From positions 5,273,349-5,337,348 of the forward strand of contig CM021323.1 of assembly GCA_010645155.1 (NCBI GenBank): a stretch of DNA of 64,000 nt, given 5' to 3'. Positions 35,001-45,000 of this stretch are shown here, piece by piece. Under the pieces are notes generated by a model, which was not told the DNA's origin, searched no databases, and saw nothing but the letters and a program-made list of their open reading frames with translations. Within the stretch, counting starts at the first letter, position 1; each line of letters begins with the position of its first letter. The position numbers were made by a program, and so were the translations under genes. This DNA is from Tigriopus japonicus (lineage: Eukaryota > Arthropoda > Copepoda > Harpacticoida > Harpacticidae).

Positions 35001-35440
35001 GGGAAACTTTTTGTTTCCCCTATATAGGGGAAAACAACCTTGCCATGACCGTCCATTAAAATAGCCTTAAATTTCACGAAATGGAGGTCCAAAAGAACCT
35101 AGTATATTGGAAATAGTCATGATGGCCTTAGTTTGGCTGGAAGTCATTCTCCATACCTGCCGACATCTTTCCGGTATTTGATCACGAATGGAAAGGCCTT
35201 GCCTTCGTGGTCATCCTCGTCTTCTTCTTCGTCCTCGTCCTTTGGCCTTTGATGGAGCTTTTTGTGCTCGTTGGAACAATAATACACTTCAGGGAACTCT
35301 GAGCATTGCAGAAACCCTGGCTGATTGCAAATGAAGCATTGAGTGACTAGATCACCGTCTTCAAAGTCTTGAATCCGTCCACTGGTACTCTGAGGAGCCT
35401 TTGATGATTCTTCTTTGATGTGAAAACGCATTTTGATCAA
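23049..35440 (-). CDS. SET and MYND domain protein, msta/SmydA-like (674 aa, 8 exons over 12.4 kb)
   Basis: Exons on the minus strand: 35157-35440, 32414-32528, 27054-27655, 25931-26111, 25688-25836, 25269-25423, 24870-24991 and 23049-23465. All have GT/AG borders and the frame is kept (2025 nt). SMYD proteins are lysine methyltransferases or their inactive relatives. Domains in order: an N-terminal MYND-like zinc finger (Cys35, Cys38, Cys46, Cys55, His59, His63); an acidic run (69-79); the start of the split SET domain, GRYMVAARDIEAGELIFRED (94-113); a second Cys-rich finger (Cys127, 130, 140, 143, 148, 152); the SET core ALISHGCISNS (286-296) and GDEITKQY; then a post-SET zinc cluster FDCKCPRC (344-351). 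A helical C-terminal region follows, then a Lys/Glu coiled stretch and a basic tail (KKSSKQKRRK). In active SMYDs the core reads NHSC-PN; here Asn is Ser and Pro is Ser, so activity is doubtful. Introns 1, 2 and 7 hold transposons. The start at 35438-35440 is the first ATG of the frame; the true start could be the second Met. Confidence 0.9.
24207..24722. mobile_element. hAT-like element, terminus CAGACCTGTG, with AATTAC-rich subterminal repeats (in SMYD intron 7)
   Basis: Perfect inverted ends CAGACCTGTG and CACAGGTCTG are flanked by a perfect 8-bp duplication CTTCCGGC (24199-24206 and 24723-24730). The right half contains about five tandem units of roughly 30-35 bp of the form TTACAATTACTTTGATCTCA then AATGTAATTAA (24530-24680). 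A related, inverted copy lies at 33407-33695. Confidence 0.88.
26745..26960. repeat. Dispersed repeat, copy A (SMYD intron 3 to 4)
   Basis: Resembles 29292-29500 in the same orientation. Shared blocks include AAAAGCAT-CTTA-TTTGAG then a GGA/CCTAATATT segment, and later ATTGTCTCATTTTGTCA-AATTTA. It is of low identity and old; the family was not recognised. Confidence 0.4.
29292..29540. repeat. Dispersed repeat, copy B (SMYD intron 2)
   Basis: Counterpart of the repeat at 26745-26960. Its right end (AATCCCATTCCATGTAGC, GGTAGTAAAA, then CACAAACAACCCC) recurs at 46320-46368, where it reads AATCCCATTCCCTGTAGCAG then TAGTAAAACATCCACAACCA. Confidence 0.45.
29599..30888. mobile_element. hAT-like element with TTCGGAT-rich ends and 36-bp internal tandem repeats (SMYD intron 2)
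   Basis: The element is flanked by a perfect 8-bp duplication GTCCCAAC (29591-29598 and 30889-30896). The right end on the other strand reads AAGAGCTGTGCATCGGATCC. The left end (TAGGATTCGTTCGGATTG) looks like a shortened version of it. Both ends carry dense TTCGGATTCGGA sequence. Between about 30600 and 30790 a 36-bp unit (CAAATTTTCGGATTCGGATT then CGTTCGAATTGAGTAC) is repeated about three times perfectly plus diverged copies. The long frames here (minus strand, NESESENLVL repeats) are a by-product of the tandem repeat, not a gene. Confidence 0.85.
33407..33695. mobile_element. hAT-like element related to the CAGACCTGTG family, inverted copy (SMYD intron 1)
   Basis: The right end ACACAGGTCTG (33685-33695) and repeated units of the type AATTACATTTGAGATCAAAG mark it as kin to 24207-24722. 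The flanking 8-mers CCTACATT (33399-33406) and CCTACATC (33696-33703) agree at 7 of 8 positions. The left terminus has lost the CAGACCTGTG sequence. Confidence 0.7.
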
Positions 35441-36177
35441 TTAGGCACGCTCGATAAGATCAGTAATAAACCCAATTGACTTGACCCAGGTTTTCCGAAG
35501 GTTCACATGCGTTTTATTTAGAAACGGGATGTCTGGAAGGGTGCCAACTTTAGGAAAGCAATCTGAGTGCTGTAGCACGAAAAGCTTTCTCGTGTCAGGG
35601 ATGGAACAAAAGCGTTTTTGCCTATCGTTTTATTATGCTAAGTTATCATATGTGATTTTGAAAAACGTTGCACACGCTAAATAAAAAAGAACGAGCTTAT
35701 AATCCGCTTTATTCAATTTCCTCCTGCTTTTATGGTTTCATAATCCAGGGATAACCTATATAATAGTATTTTCAGGGGTTCCTGCATAATCCAACGTTCA
35801 ATTCTCGTGACAAGACTTGAACAACGCAACACATGAGAAAATTAAAGATCCTTGACTTGTGTAAAGCTTATTACTTGAGATTGTACTTCGACCAAATACA
35901 GACAAATCAGAACGGATTGATTGAAATGATTGAAAGTGCATCAGTTATTTAATGTAATTAATTGCTTAATCTATGGCGCTGAGTCCAAATGGCGTACAAC
36001 GCTTGACAAAGACTGATTGTGAGACCTAAATATTCCAAGTAGACATTTTTGACAAAACAAATCGTTTTTAGGTAAACGCAAATGCCGTCTTGGGCTTTTT
36101 AGGTTGGCAAAATTAAGGGGCTTGGGAGAGACGTACACTATCCAACTTTTTATCGTCACTTTCTACTCGATCAACTC
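35441..36177. other. Spacer upstream of the SMYD start
   Basis: Should contain the SMYD promoter and 5' UTR. No core promoter motif could be assigned and no gene is seen. Confidence 0.4.
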
Positions 36178-36186
36178 GTGTAGACC

Positions 36187-36470
36187 AAAGAAGCTCATGG
36201 GAAAGATGAATCAACTCGGTCAAGTTGTTTGACTTTTTTGAAGCTTCAAATGCTTGACGTTGTCGTCGCCGAATCAGGAATTTCAAGTTAAAACGAAATT
36301 CGAAATTGCGGTCAATTTATGTACATCATGCCAATAACAATTGATCCAGTCATTGTATTGTATCGCAAAATAAGATATGTTCAAGCCCTTGCATGAAGCT
36401 TTTTAAAGCTTCACGTTAAAGCCATTGTCGCTAGTGTTATGATGACGCTTCTTTCCCATGAGCTTTTGTA
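36187..36470. mobile_element. Mutator-like MITE, copy 2
   Basis: Left end AAAGAAGCTCATGGGAAAGA; right end CTTCTTTCCCATGAGCTTTT. The flanking 9-mers GTGTAGACC (36178-36186) and GTGTAGATC (36471-36479) agree at 8 of 9 positions. The interior matches the copy at 13945-14293 in the opposite orientation, for example an AAGCTTCA block near each end. Confidence 0.72.
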
Positions 36471-36487
36471 GTGTAGATCATCTAGAT

Positions 36488-36736
36488 CAGCGGTCGGCAA
36501 CCACTTTTGGGCCAAGGCCCACGAAATTTGATTCATATTGTCAGGGGCCAACCAAACAGCCTTTGGTAGGTTCAGGGGCCCACAAATTAGCGATCAAGGA
36601 GCTTTGGGCCCATAGGTACAGTACTATGGACGGTTCTCGGGCCCACTATTTTGGCCTTTCTCCATTGCTCCTGGGCCCACCAACGACCACCCTTGGGCCC
36701 GCATTTGGGCCGCGACCCACCGGTTGCCGACCCCCG
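36488..36736. mobile_element. hAT-like MITE, CAGCGGTCGGCAACC family, copy 1 (249 bp, most complete)
   Basis: Inverted ends CAGCGGTCGGCAACC and GGTTGCCGACCCCCG are flanked by a perfect 8-bp duplication ATCTAGAT (36480-36487 and 36737-36744). The GGGCCC-rich interior is shared with copies at 54155-54340 and 57634-57857. The CAG-GGTCGGCAACC terminus is a widespread hAT type. Confidence 0.9.
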
Positions 36737-36918
36737 ATCTAGATCATCGGTTAACGAAGCCCAAATGTTTGATGTTGAAGATACTGAACAAGTGCGTTTT
36801 TGGTTACCTAATGGCTATTTTCATCACCTGCACTCAGTTACAGAACAATTGTACGCCTGATATTTTGAAGCTTCTCCACCTACATGGTTATTAAGATTTC
36901 CCTCTGATGTGTCATAAT

Positions 36919-37614
36919 TAGGGACCGACAAAAAGTGCAAATAAACAATGGCACTTAGTTACGAAAAGGAGCGGAACAAAGACCCAAGAGTGTAAAACAA
37001 AGTGCAGAAAAAGGTTGAAAGTGGAACTAAATGTCGAAAAAAGAGCAAATAACTCGACTCATAGTCATAGTGTACCAGCGGCGCTTGATTGACTTGGAGA
37101 TCGTCATTTTTAAGTTCCAAAATCGATTGAGCCGTTGTTCTAATATGGCTTAACCAAAGTCCGATTTCATCCTCCAAGAGCGTTGTTTGAAAATAGGCGT
37201 TGAAAATTCAACCGAAAAATAAATTTCACCAATATTCTAAACAATCCGCGACCTACGTGTGCCTAACAAATGCAGTAAAGAAATATTCATAGTTACGTGC
37301 GTTTTGAAGCATGTTTTAAGCGACATTACTTTAATTTTAGGGCGGTGACCTAATTATCAGAACTCAATTTCATATGCGACATTGTCTCTACACCTCAAAA
37401 CTGGTCTCAAATATCTTTGGAACTTTTAACTGATTTCTCCAGCTCAATTAAGTACCGTTTACCGTTACACTTAGTTCTCTTTAGTTTGATGTTTTCAAGT
37501 TTATAAGGGCCTTCTTTTAGAAATAGCGGTCTCAGTCGGGAATAAAACTTGCAAAAAGGCAGAACAATGTGTCTATGTTACGAGAAATATTGCTACACTA
37601 TTTGCCCGTCCCTA
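36919..37614. mobile_element. hAT-like element, terminus TAGGGAC, 696 bp
   Basis: The left end is TAGGGACCGACAAAAAGTG. The right end on the other strand is TAGGGACGGGCAAATAGTG, and similarity continues inward. The flanking 8-mers GTCATAAT (36911-36918) and GTCATAAC (37615-37622) agree at 7 of 8. No transposase frame. Confidence 0.8.
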
Positions 37615-37622
37615 GTCATAAC

Positions 37623-39021
37623 AGAAGATATTCATGTTGGCAAAACTGCATATTTTCGAGGGTTCAGGGTACATTAATTTTCGTCTAATACGAAGTGCCG
37701 ATGAAAGACAACGTATTGTGTGTACATTAGGCAATTGCACACATGCACAGAAACTTTCTCGAAAATTTAGACACCACGTTGTCACAGTCAAGCGAGTGAT
37801 TCATTAAGGGCTCACCTCCTAGGAAACCGCAGCCTGATGTTGCAATTTTAATGTGCAAATCCAACCAAGACTTCAGAAGCGTTCAGAAAGAATCGTCAAA
37901 CCGTCTTTAATGTTAGAATTTTGTGATTGGACCATCCAAACCCACCTGATGTTGTTTGACCATTGATTTTTCTTCTTCAAAAAGACTTCCCTTGATCTTA
38001 AGACACAAAATTTTGCGCAAGCAATGGGACATGAAATGTAATCCAAGACCCTGGTAAACCACAAATTTGGTCAGATCTAACCGTGGACGGACGTCAAAAG
38101 GTCAATATCATTTCAAAAGTTAATAGAACACTTTCAATATTGCCACTAAGGTATGAGTTCATTGGACCTTTCAGAGTGTCTGATGATGTTAGAATTACCT
38201 TTGTTGAACATTCACCGACTAGCCACAACATTCCTGGTTCGAACCCCGGGTTTGACGAGTCCTAGTGACTTGTGATATTAAGTTAAACGCAGTTGTCACA
38301 GCTCTAACAATTTAAATTAGGCAACCTGCGGTCATTCCCGAGGGTTAGGAAATACTTAATGCTTGTTGGAGCGGCAATATTCCCATGGAGCGGGAATCCC
38401 TTTTATCCCCAATATCCCTGTTATCAGATCACAGCTGCGGAGCTGCTTTTAGGCTCGGAAAAGCAAACAAACACTTAAAAGATTGTATTAAACTGTGAAA
38501 AAATATTTGAGTGAGCGAGAAGTATCCTTTTTTTCGAAGAAAGGGCTTTTCAAAGTCATTAATTGAAACCACAAGGCTTCATAAACCTTCAAATTCATTC
38601 TCCAAATTGTTCTGTAATTTTATGCTGGGAGAGAGTGCCAAATTTAGGGTATTTCTCTTTGGTGTTTCCTATGAGCTAACATATCTGTCTAAAAAAGTTA
38701 AATACAACGATGCACCTATGTAAAATAATTACCCAAATGATTTTGCACGTGCCAAAACAACACGTGCAGCCATTGTTTTTAATCACAGAGGTCTCCAAAA
38801 TAGCTCTCAGTTCTTGTTTTTATAGCTATGGGCCTGATCCCAGAGTGGAGGAGCTCGTTCGAGATCCAAATCAGTCACATTCCATCTCATGTGAATCCGA
38901 GGTTCTCCGCTTTTCTCACTGTTCCTTTTTTGTTCCTTCCGTTGAGCGCTGCTCCTTTTAGAAAAAGGGAACAAACCACCGTGTTCCCATCAGTTCAGTC
39001 TCAACTAGATGAGAGACGAGG
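37623..39021. other. Spacer and 5' flank of the opsin gene
   Basis: No gene seen. A block at about 38330-38410 with CGGGAATCCC and TTTATCCCC resembles the interior of the CAGGGTTGGT hAT elements and may be a fragment. An out-of-frame ATG at 39009 precedes the opsin start by 13 bases and would open an overlapping upstream frame. Confidence 0.4.
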
Positions 39022-42000
39022 ATGAATGGATCCGCAGTGAACTTGGTTTACGAGGCAATATCAAACATCACCGAGCTTGGACAGAATTACAATGTGAGAA
39101 ATGGCAACGATGTTCCTAAATGGGTCTACCAAATCTCTTCTGTGTATTTGTTGTTGATCAGCGTGTTTGGAACTCTTCTAAATGGATCTGTCATCTATTT
39201 CTTCATCAAAACCAAATCGGTAAGATGATTGGATATCATTTTGTTTTCGTACACCAAAACCATGATTGCCAAGGCATTTCATGGACTGTCTTATGTTTTG
39301 TTTGACAGTTGTGGTCATCTTTCAATCTGATTGTCTTAAATTTGATTGGAACTGAGCTATTGGCATCGGCAGGAGGCGTTCCCATCGATTTGGTCTCGGC
39401 TCTTTCTTATGGTCAAGGAATGAGTCGATCCGCTTGCTATATGACTGGTTTCGGACACACCTTATCAGGTACGATCAAGATTCTGATGATTTGGGCACTT
39501 AATTTTACGCATTAAAATAATGTTTGAATTAATTTTGCATGGAATTAATCAATTTACCTCGCAGTTCGGTACTAAAGTATGGCAAAACAATGGGAGCGAT
39601 TGAATAGCAATGATCGATCGTTCGTTGTACTTTTAATTATTTGTTCCTTAACCAACCCCTTAGTCTTTCCAACTCTCCTTTTCCAATTAATCTATTTTGA
39701 AAAAAATCAAGATGCAAATATTTGCTCGCATTAATTATCTTGGTCTTACTCGTCCAAGGCGAGCGAATTATATCTTCAGTATTGTAGTTGCATTCGTTCT
39801 AATGTTTTGTTAAAAAACAAGTGAACGACCGAGAAAGAATTTACCTAAACCAAAAGTAAATGACTTGCAAATAGGAATATACCTTAAAATCATAAATGCC
39901 TATAAAAAATTGGTCTCAACTAAATTTACATTATATTTAAAGTCCCAATATTGCTGAGTGCCTTCGGACCAAAAATAATGCAACTAAGCAAAAGCTTAAA
40001 TTTGTGTTCTTCCTACTTTATCCGACTTTTTCAATGTATTGATAGAAAAGTTCCTACTAGTGGTATTCAAGCACAAGGCATTGTCACCTAAGAACGGGTT
40101 CGTGCTTTCAAGAAAGTGACCACTAGGAATAACAAAAAATGTCCCAAAAACAATACTCAAATCCACATTTGATTGATCAATTGCATGGTTGACATTTGCC
40201 TGGTCACACATTTCAAATGTTCCCGCACTTTTGTCCGCTCAACAGTTGGCGACCAGGGACACATTTTTAGGCTTACACTCCCCCTAGTATTAATAGATCT
40301 CAATGATCTCAATGAGGTGACATTTTCCTCACAAACTCAACGCATTCCGCCCCGCTTGCCAAATCAGCCTGACTAAGGCTTGCACGCTATCTAGTGATTA
40401 ATAAATGATCTAAGGAACAGACTGCATTTGTTTGTTTGGGTACAATGCGCCATGGAAAAAAATCAAGTATTCACATCCAACCTTTGCTATTCGACAAATG
40501 TAACTTGTCCAAAAAAATCTTCTGTATGCCCACCCCGTGGTAATAATCATTTAATAATCAACACGATTCAGATATGATGTACTTTAAGATGGATAAATTC
40601 AAACTAAATAGAAGTCATTGAAGTCTGAGGGATGTTTTGACCAAATTTGTCGTGACATATCAAAATGGTAGGTTGACCTCATAAAGGAAGTAAGGTTTTA
40701 AATGCATGTATTGAGATTCAAATTTGTTTCCCTGAGGTGCTCTCGAAAAGCGTGAGCTTCGTATTCCAAGGTTTCAGTGTAAAAGCATTACCTTCAGCTA
40801 TTTTACACACATTAAAATCCTTTGGGACTTTACCTTCAGTGACAAGGGCCTTTCAAGCGAGGCTGTGGAAAAAAGAACATACAGATTTTCCCAGAGGCCT
40901 CGAATTTACTTGCGCTCCAAAGTTTATGATAAATAGTAGAGATAGACTTTAAAAGCTATTAACCGGAACCGAAAGCGAAATCAGCTTTTATTCACAAAAA
41001 GAAGGGTTATATGGCATATTTTAAAACATCAGAAAAAATATGTTTCAGAGGTTTTTGAACAGGAAATCCTTTGATTTTGCCCTCAAACTTCATTCTTCAC
41101 AATGCATGTCTGCTTCCGGTTCCGGTTTTGGAAGGGAGGGATAACTGAAACTAAAATTTAGTCCAAAAGCACTCGGTCCATTACTTAAAAGAGAAAAAAG
41201 TACTCTAAACCAATTTTTTGCAACAACACACAAGAGACTAACATAAAATCAAGTTTGTGATAGCACAGAAGATGCTTCTTTTCATTGAGACGGTTTTTTT
41301 GCATTGCCTATTAAGTAGACCAAGTACATTCGAATAAAGACGAATGCAATTCAATTCCTTTGACATTACATCGATCTAAATTCGTAAGAAAAACGAAACT
41401 GGAAGCCCTTTGTAATGTCTTAAGTCTACTTAGTTTTAAATTTGTACGAAATAAAAAAAGGAACTGGAAGTCAATAAAAGAGTTTAATAAAGGACACGAA
41501 AAGAGCGATGTTTTTTTTCAAATTCCTTAGATACTTATCTGTTTTCCAGATTCAAAAGGATTTTTGAATATACTTTTCGTCACTTGCTTTCGTTTTGGTT
41601 TTGATTGGACACTATTTCGGCTTAGTTTTTTTGGTTTCGATTAAATGTTCTTTCGATCCGTCACAACAATTAAAAGGTCATTTTTGTTTACTAAATGATT
41701 TTTTAAGCCCAGCAAGTATTGAACATTGAGTTTTTCTTCACACTTTACACATCTTAAGTACAGTTCTATATACACAGAAATGTCACTCCCAAATTATTCG
41801 TGATTCAATAAGCTTGCACTGTGTGTGCATGGGATCGGACATTGAGCACAAAGCACAACTAGTTACGTGATTCAAAACTGGAATTTGCGATTTCAGGGAG
41901 TCAGTGGCAGAATTGCTCTCTCAATTGTTATGCTCAAACAAGACCAATGCATAAAGAATCAAGTCACCTGGCACCCTTGCTGCTGGATTGTTGAAATGAG

Positions 42001-45000
42001 CTCAAAACAAATCTCCACTGACCTAACTGGAGTGACATTTCTGTCTTTATAGAACTGTAATCTTAAGGTGTCGTTTACGACCGTAAAAGGGTTCATTTCT
42101 TTCCATCAAAAGTTGTTAGACCCATATTGGGGGATCCATCAATGTGAAACTGACACCTAAAACTATAATTTCTGTTTTGGTTCAGGACGAAGTTTTCTTT
42201 TTGCATGAAAAAGTTCGATCTGTAAATTAGCTTTCACTAATGATCCCGTTTTCGACTCACCTTAGGGAATCTCGTGCATTTTGAAACTTGTAGAATCCTT
42301 CCTTAGCATGTTCAAACAAGGCGGGAAATACCGTACTCACGTGCAAATGTTTGCATAGAAATTTGCCACCAATTGCCAGAAATTCCAGAAAAAGATCAGT
42401 TCGTCAATAAATGATTTGGCTTTAGTGTCCATACTGGGTTTGAATCCAGTTAAACTAGGCGAAGCAAACTAAGATTGTACGCAATAAAATTTAAAATCTC
42501 TGAGAAACTGTGATGTATTAATCTTACCTTAAAACATAAAGCCTAAGACATAAGTATTTTCATATTTTTTTCCATTGGGTGCTTTAGTCGTTGCCATAAA
42601 AAACTTCTTTTCAGCCCAGGAAACATCTTTACACTATGCTAAAAGACTTTAAATATTAATGAAGATGGAATGAAATATATTTTATGTCACATCCTCTTTC
42701 CCATTATTCAAACACGTTCTTTTAAAGTTGAGAGCACACAAACAAGGTCCATTTTTTAACAATTTAATAGTAACAACAGCTTGGAACTTTCGCGTTTTGA
42801 GTTACCGCACAGGAATAGCCAATTGATAAAGCGAAGAACAATCAAGCCCATTCAGCGATATAATTTGCTGAATGACCGAGTAAGTGTGGGTTTCACCATA
42901 TTTCAGGCATGTCTAGCATCTTCACTCTGACAGCTCTAGCCATTTCTCGATCATTTATTGTCTCCTGTCAGCCGCTTTCGTCAGGTTCCACTTGTCTCTC
43001 CCAAAAAAGTCGAGGAAGCAACTCCTATTTGGTTATCTTGGGCAGCATCGTCCTGATTTGGTCTTTTTCCATCATTGTGTCGATTCCTCCCATTTTGGGC
43101 TGGGGATCTTATGTGCTCGACGAATCTCGAATTAGGTAGGTCCAAGATCATTAGTCTCAAAACTGAACTCCAAACTAATATTTTGGGTTTCGTTTCAGTT
43201 GTGGTCCGAATTGGAGTGCTCCAGATCAGGATTTCCACTACTGTCTATTTATGTTCATTTTGGGATTCTTTGTTCCGGTGGGGATCATTATGTCCTCCAA
43301 TTGCTCGGTCATTTTGACCATGAGAAGGGTAAGTTTAAAAATGAGTGTGTCTAAACTCAGTGATTGTCTTCCATAGTGAATGCTTTGATGGACTTGATAT
43401 GCAGGTGAAGCCAATTCTAGAAGTATACTTGTAGCATGCCCTGGCGCAAACAAAATCTATTGGAAGCTTACTTGCAAATTTGAGTGCTGAAGTTAGTAAT
43501 GAAAAAAACATAAGATTAGATTAAGATTAGGTTAAGACAAAAAATACATATTTTAAGGCCACTTTACGAAATAATTTGAGAAAAAAAAACAAAATTGTCA
43601 TGAAGTCCTTCTTACACGTACATTTCCTGATAAACAAACGACTCGAAAAGAACCTCAAATTTTCTTGTTTTTAAGGGACATTAATGTTTTTGAGGAACTA
43701 AGCCTCATCAAAATTTGTGGCAAAGGAGCAAATGAAGCATAAGCCTGTAATAGAAAGGCAAAACTAGAGCACTGTAATGAAAGAGTATGGTCATGAAGTG
43801 CGTCACGTAGTGGATTTTATGCGACAACAGCTCGCACTTCCCATGAAACTCATATTATTTGAAGATAGCAACGGTCACAAATCAATTATGGACAACTTTA
43901 AGTGCCTCAAATGTTGGTTAGAGATTGCTAATCTGCTATGTATTTTTGGTTTAATCAATAGGTAAACTCCCTTTAAAATTTGCATGAAAAGTTTGACTAT
44001 TGAGAAGAAATTTCAGGTATGATTCATGCCAAAAGTCATCTTCAAACACTTAAAGTTCCATATGGAGTCCCTCAAGTAACATTTGAGGCACTTTAGTTTG
44101 TCCAAAACGGGTGTATGACCGCTGCTATCTTCAAATATATGTGTATCACGTAAAGTGTAAGCTGTTGCTGGATGAAATCCAATAGATGACATACTTTACG
44201 ACAGTACTCTTTTATTATCGTTTTATGTTAGTGCTCTTGGCAAAACATACGCGATGCTTCAATGAATTAAAACAATGGGAGAAGTTTGAAGCTTATTCGA
44301 GTCAATAATCAAGAAAAACTCCAATTCACCGGTCAAAAAAATAATGGACCATTTGACATTCAAGGGTTCGTGCCCATTTGTGCATGAACGAAAAAGTTAG
44401 AAGTCCTTCATGACGGTTTGTCATCGGAGTGTTGAATTACTATAGTCGAGGTAAAAGTGAATCTGATAAAAGATGTAGTCCTTTTTACTCCTTTGTCTTT
44501 TTGATGCGCTAGAACGAAAAGCGAGGGCCTGAATAAAAGTTCTTTTGAACTTTCAAGGATCAAAGCTGTTTTTTTTCAAGTGCCTTGTCTGACATTTTTA
44601 GGTACTGAAACAACTGCAAGTCGATACTATAGTTTTTATTCAAGTAACGGCATGATTTAATTCAGGATCAATTTGGCGAGTGAGTAGAAAACAAAGTATG
44701 TAAAAATGTTGCACTTTGACATTGTTTTAGTTTTGAAACACCCCCAGACGTTTTTTCGCCCCTTTGACAAGGAAAACAGAGAAAAGAATGAAGAATCAAA
44801 GCGACAAGAAAGGGGCTTTAAACAAACACGAATTTTACGTCACGACTGAAAGGTAAATTTGGATCTGTAATGGCGAGTCTTTTGGCTTTTTGTTTTTACT
44901 TTCTTTTGAACAGCCCGGAACAGTCCTTGGCTTAAATCTTCCGAGCTAAAACAAAGCAAGTTTTCCAAAGAATTCGTTGGTTATATTTAGCAACAGGGAA

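Noticed and set aside
34994..35036. Short palindrome CTATAGGGGAAAC ... GTTTCCCCTATA
   Set aside because: Small hairpin inside an intron with no further support for a function.
36959..37177. 72-codon minus-strand frame
   Set aside because: Lies wholly within a non-autonomous hAT element and shows no transposase motif.
38083..38280. Possible tRNA (GGTTCGAACCCCGGG near 38236)
   Set aside because: It resembles a B box, but the T-arm does not pair and no A box or acceptor stem is present at the right distance.
40737..40952. 71-codon plus-strand frame in opsin intron 2
   Set aside because: Resembles no family; too short and inside an intron, although a decayed transposon fragment is possible.
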